Virus record (IMG/VR): IMGVR_UViG_3300028925_005534
Location: 1-20,279 of that record
DNA: 20,279 nucleotides
From: a virus
Strand: one strand, 5' to 3'
The notes beneath the pieces are model-generated. The model was not told the DNA's origin and searched no databases. It saw only the letters and a list, made by a program, of their open reading frames with translations. The position numbers were made by a program, and so were the translations under genes. Shown piece by piece: positions 19,792-20,279 of the stretch (positions are counted from its first letter, which is position 1; each line of letters begins with the position of its first letter).

Positions 19792-20069
19792 GTTACCGAA
19801 CTTTTCAATATAGACCAAGCCAGTAACCAAAGAACCAGCGTTACCGAACTTGATTTGTTTTGGGGGACGTCCTATGGTTTACAAAACTATATAGGGGAAA
19901 AAATTTTGAGGTGAAAAATAATTCTTTAAAATTAGTGAAAGTCTGGAAACACTGGTAACGAAAGACGATTACTCTATACATTACAGAGGGTTGCGAGCGT
20001 TACCTAACAGGATAAATGATGGTAACCGAAACCACACACTGGTAACTTTCTTTCATAAAACATGTAACC
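19792..20069. repeat. Cluster of eight GTAAC-core sites in divergent control region
   Basis: GTTACC or GGTAAC occurs at 19792, 19840, 19954, 19999, 20021 and 20041, and one-mismatch GTAACC cores at 19823 and 20064. GCGTTACCGAACTT is repeated exactly at 19790-19803 and 19838-19851. ACACTGGTAAC is repeated at 19949-19959 and 20036-20046. The last four sites are spaced 22, 20 and 23 bp, near two helical turns. They occupy the 432-base gap between divergent genes and look like operators or replication iterons for one protein. Confidence 0.75.
19861..19947. other. AT-rich stretch inside the control region
   Basis: Between GTAAC sites 3 and 4 lies about 90 bases without sites or open frames, starting with a G-run (TGGGGGACG), a short CCTAT/ATAGG inverted repeat (19871-19895), then a strongly AT-rich segment at 19896-19936. 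Combined with flanking iteron-like sites, it could be an unwinding element of a replication origin, or just promoter DNA. Nothing else is seen here. Confidence 0.4.
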
Positions 20070-20070
20070 T

Positions 20071-20124
20071 ATTGTTTTATCGTGTTTCTTTTCTCTTTAC
20101 TTGTCTGCTAATAAAAGATAGAGT
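20071..20124 (+). promoter_or_regulatory. Repeated early promoter, copy D (rightward)
   Basis: Rightward: ATTGTTTT box (20071-20078), 21 nt, -35 TTTACT (20096-20101), 17-bp spacer, -10 TAGAGT (20119-20124), then CTTATCAACTTAGAAAGGAA into the gene at 20154. A GTAACC site abuts the box (20064-20069). Leader and core are almost identical to copy B. Confidence 0.77.
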
Positions 20125-20153
20125 TCCTTATCAACTTAGAAAGGAATTAACAA

Positions 20154-20279
20154 ATGGCACAACGTGAAGTAAAATATGAGAGCCCAGCACACAAAATCTT
20201 TGCAGGAAAAAGCAATTGGCAGGGATACAAAGAAAATGATGTTATAGCGATAGCATTTGAGTCAAGAAACCACGGCACT
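20154..20279 (+). CDS. Hypothetical early protein, 3' end outside window
   Basis: 42 codons are visible from the ATG at 20154, preceded by AGAAAGGAAT. The N-terminus reads MAQREVKYESPAHKIFAGKS then NWQGYKENDVIAIAFESRNH, with no recognisable domain. It is the first gene of a rightward unit driven by promoter copy D, back to back with the leftward module, so it is probably an immediate-early gene. Its product could not be judged from the visible part. Confidence 0.75.
   Translation, partial: MAQREVKYESPAHKIFAGKSNWQGYKENDVIAIAFESRNHGT

Noticed and set aside
1-20279. tRNA genes, CRISPR arrays, insertion sequences or an integrase
   Set aside because: I saw no tRNA-like cloverleaf, no regularly spaced 25-40 base repeats, no transposase motifs and no recombinase signature; the GTAAC sites are too short and uneven for CRISPR.

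Overview
The window reads as a tailed bacteriophage genome, or a prophage-like segment of one, rather than a bacterial chromosome. Genes are short and packed, with ATGA, TAATG and 8-nt ATG-to-stop overlaps at most junctions. Replication, nucleotide-metabolism and lysis functions are mixed with many small unknown proteins. The host is probably an alphaproteobacterium. Many genes carry an almost invariant Shine-Dalgarno, AGAAAGGA, which pairs with the CCUUUCU 16S 3' end typical of that class; this is inference, not proof. Moderate GC and resemblance of several small proteins to marine phage families suggest a marine host.

Layout. (1) Positions 1-1113, plus strand: the end of a rightward module with a truncated gene, a one-helix membrane protein, a tiny overlapping gene and an EF-hand protein with two membrane helices. 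(2) Positions 1088-19721, minus strand: one long leftward early/replication module that meets the rightward module tail to tail with a 26-bp overlap. Read from its promoter end it encodes a zinc-ribbon protein, two unknown conserved proteins, an SSB-like protein, an archaeo-eukaryotic-type primase, a zinc-ribbon protein and a UvrD-like helicase. Then come an unknown protein, a small protein, an FAD oxidoreductase, a variant ThyX, an HTH protein, an unknown, a HAD phosphatase, two small proteins, a MazG-like protein, an SDR and a VOC protein. Next are a DEDDh exonuclease, a 19-codon membrane micro-ORF and a bacterial-type DNA polymerase III alpha with a degenerate PHP domain. It ends with a small protein, a papain-like-fold candidate, a SleB-type cell-wall hydrolase, a DUF6011-like protein, a DnaJ-type zinc micro-protein, an SNF2 helicase and a VRR-NUC nuclease. 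(3) Positions 19722-20153: a non-coding divergent control region with eight GTAAC-core sites, an AT-rich stretch and outward promoters. (4) Position 20154 onward: a rightward gene cut by the window end.

Four near-identical promoter-leader units (three on the minus strand, one on the plus strand) share a TTTAC-type -35, a 17-bp spacer, a TAGA-T -10, an upstream CATTG-type box and a TTATCAAC leader running into the Shine-Dalgarno. A fifth, looser copy fires leftward from the control region. Together they suggest coordinated early transcription.

The genes assemble into a self-supplied replisome: polymerase, trans proofreading exonuclease, primase, SSB candidate, two helicases and a nuclease, plus dTMP synthesis and nucleotide clean-up. 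No replicative DnaB-type helicase, clamp, terminase or virion gene is visible here. Five genes shorter than about 60 codons were found by reading junctions by hand: 651-785 (+), 3194-3349 (-), 8227-8286 (-), 10310-10483 (-) and 13419-13589 (-).
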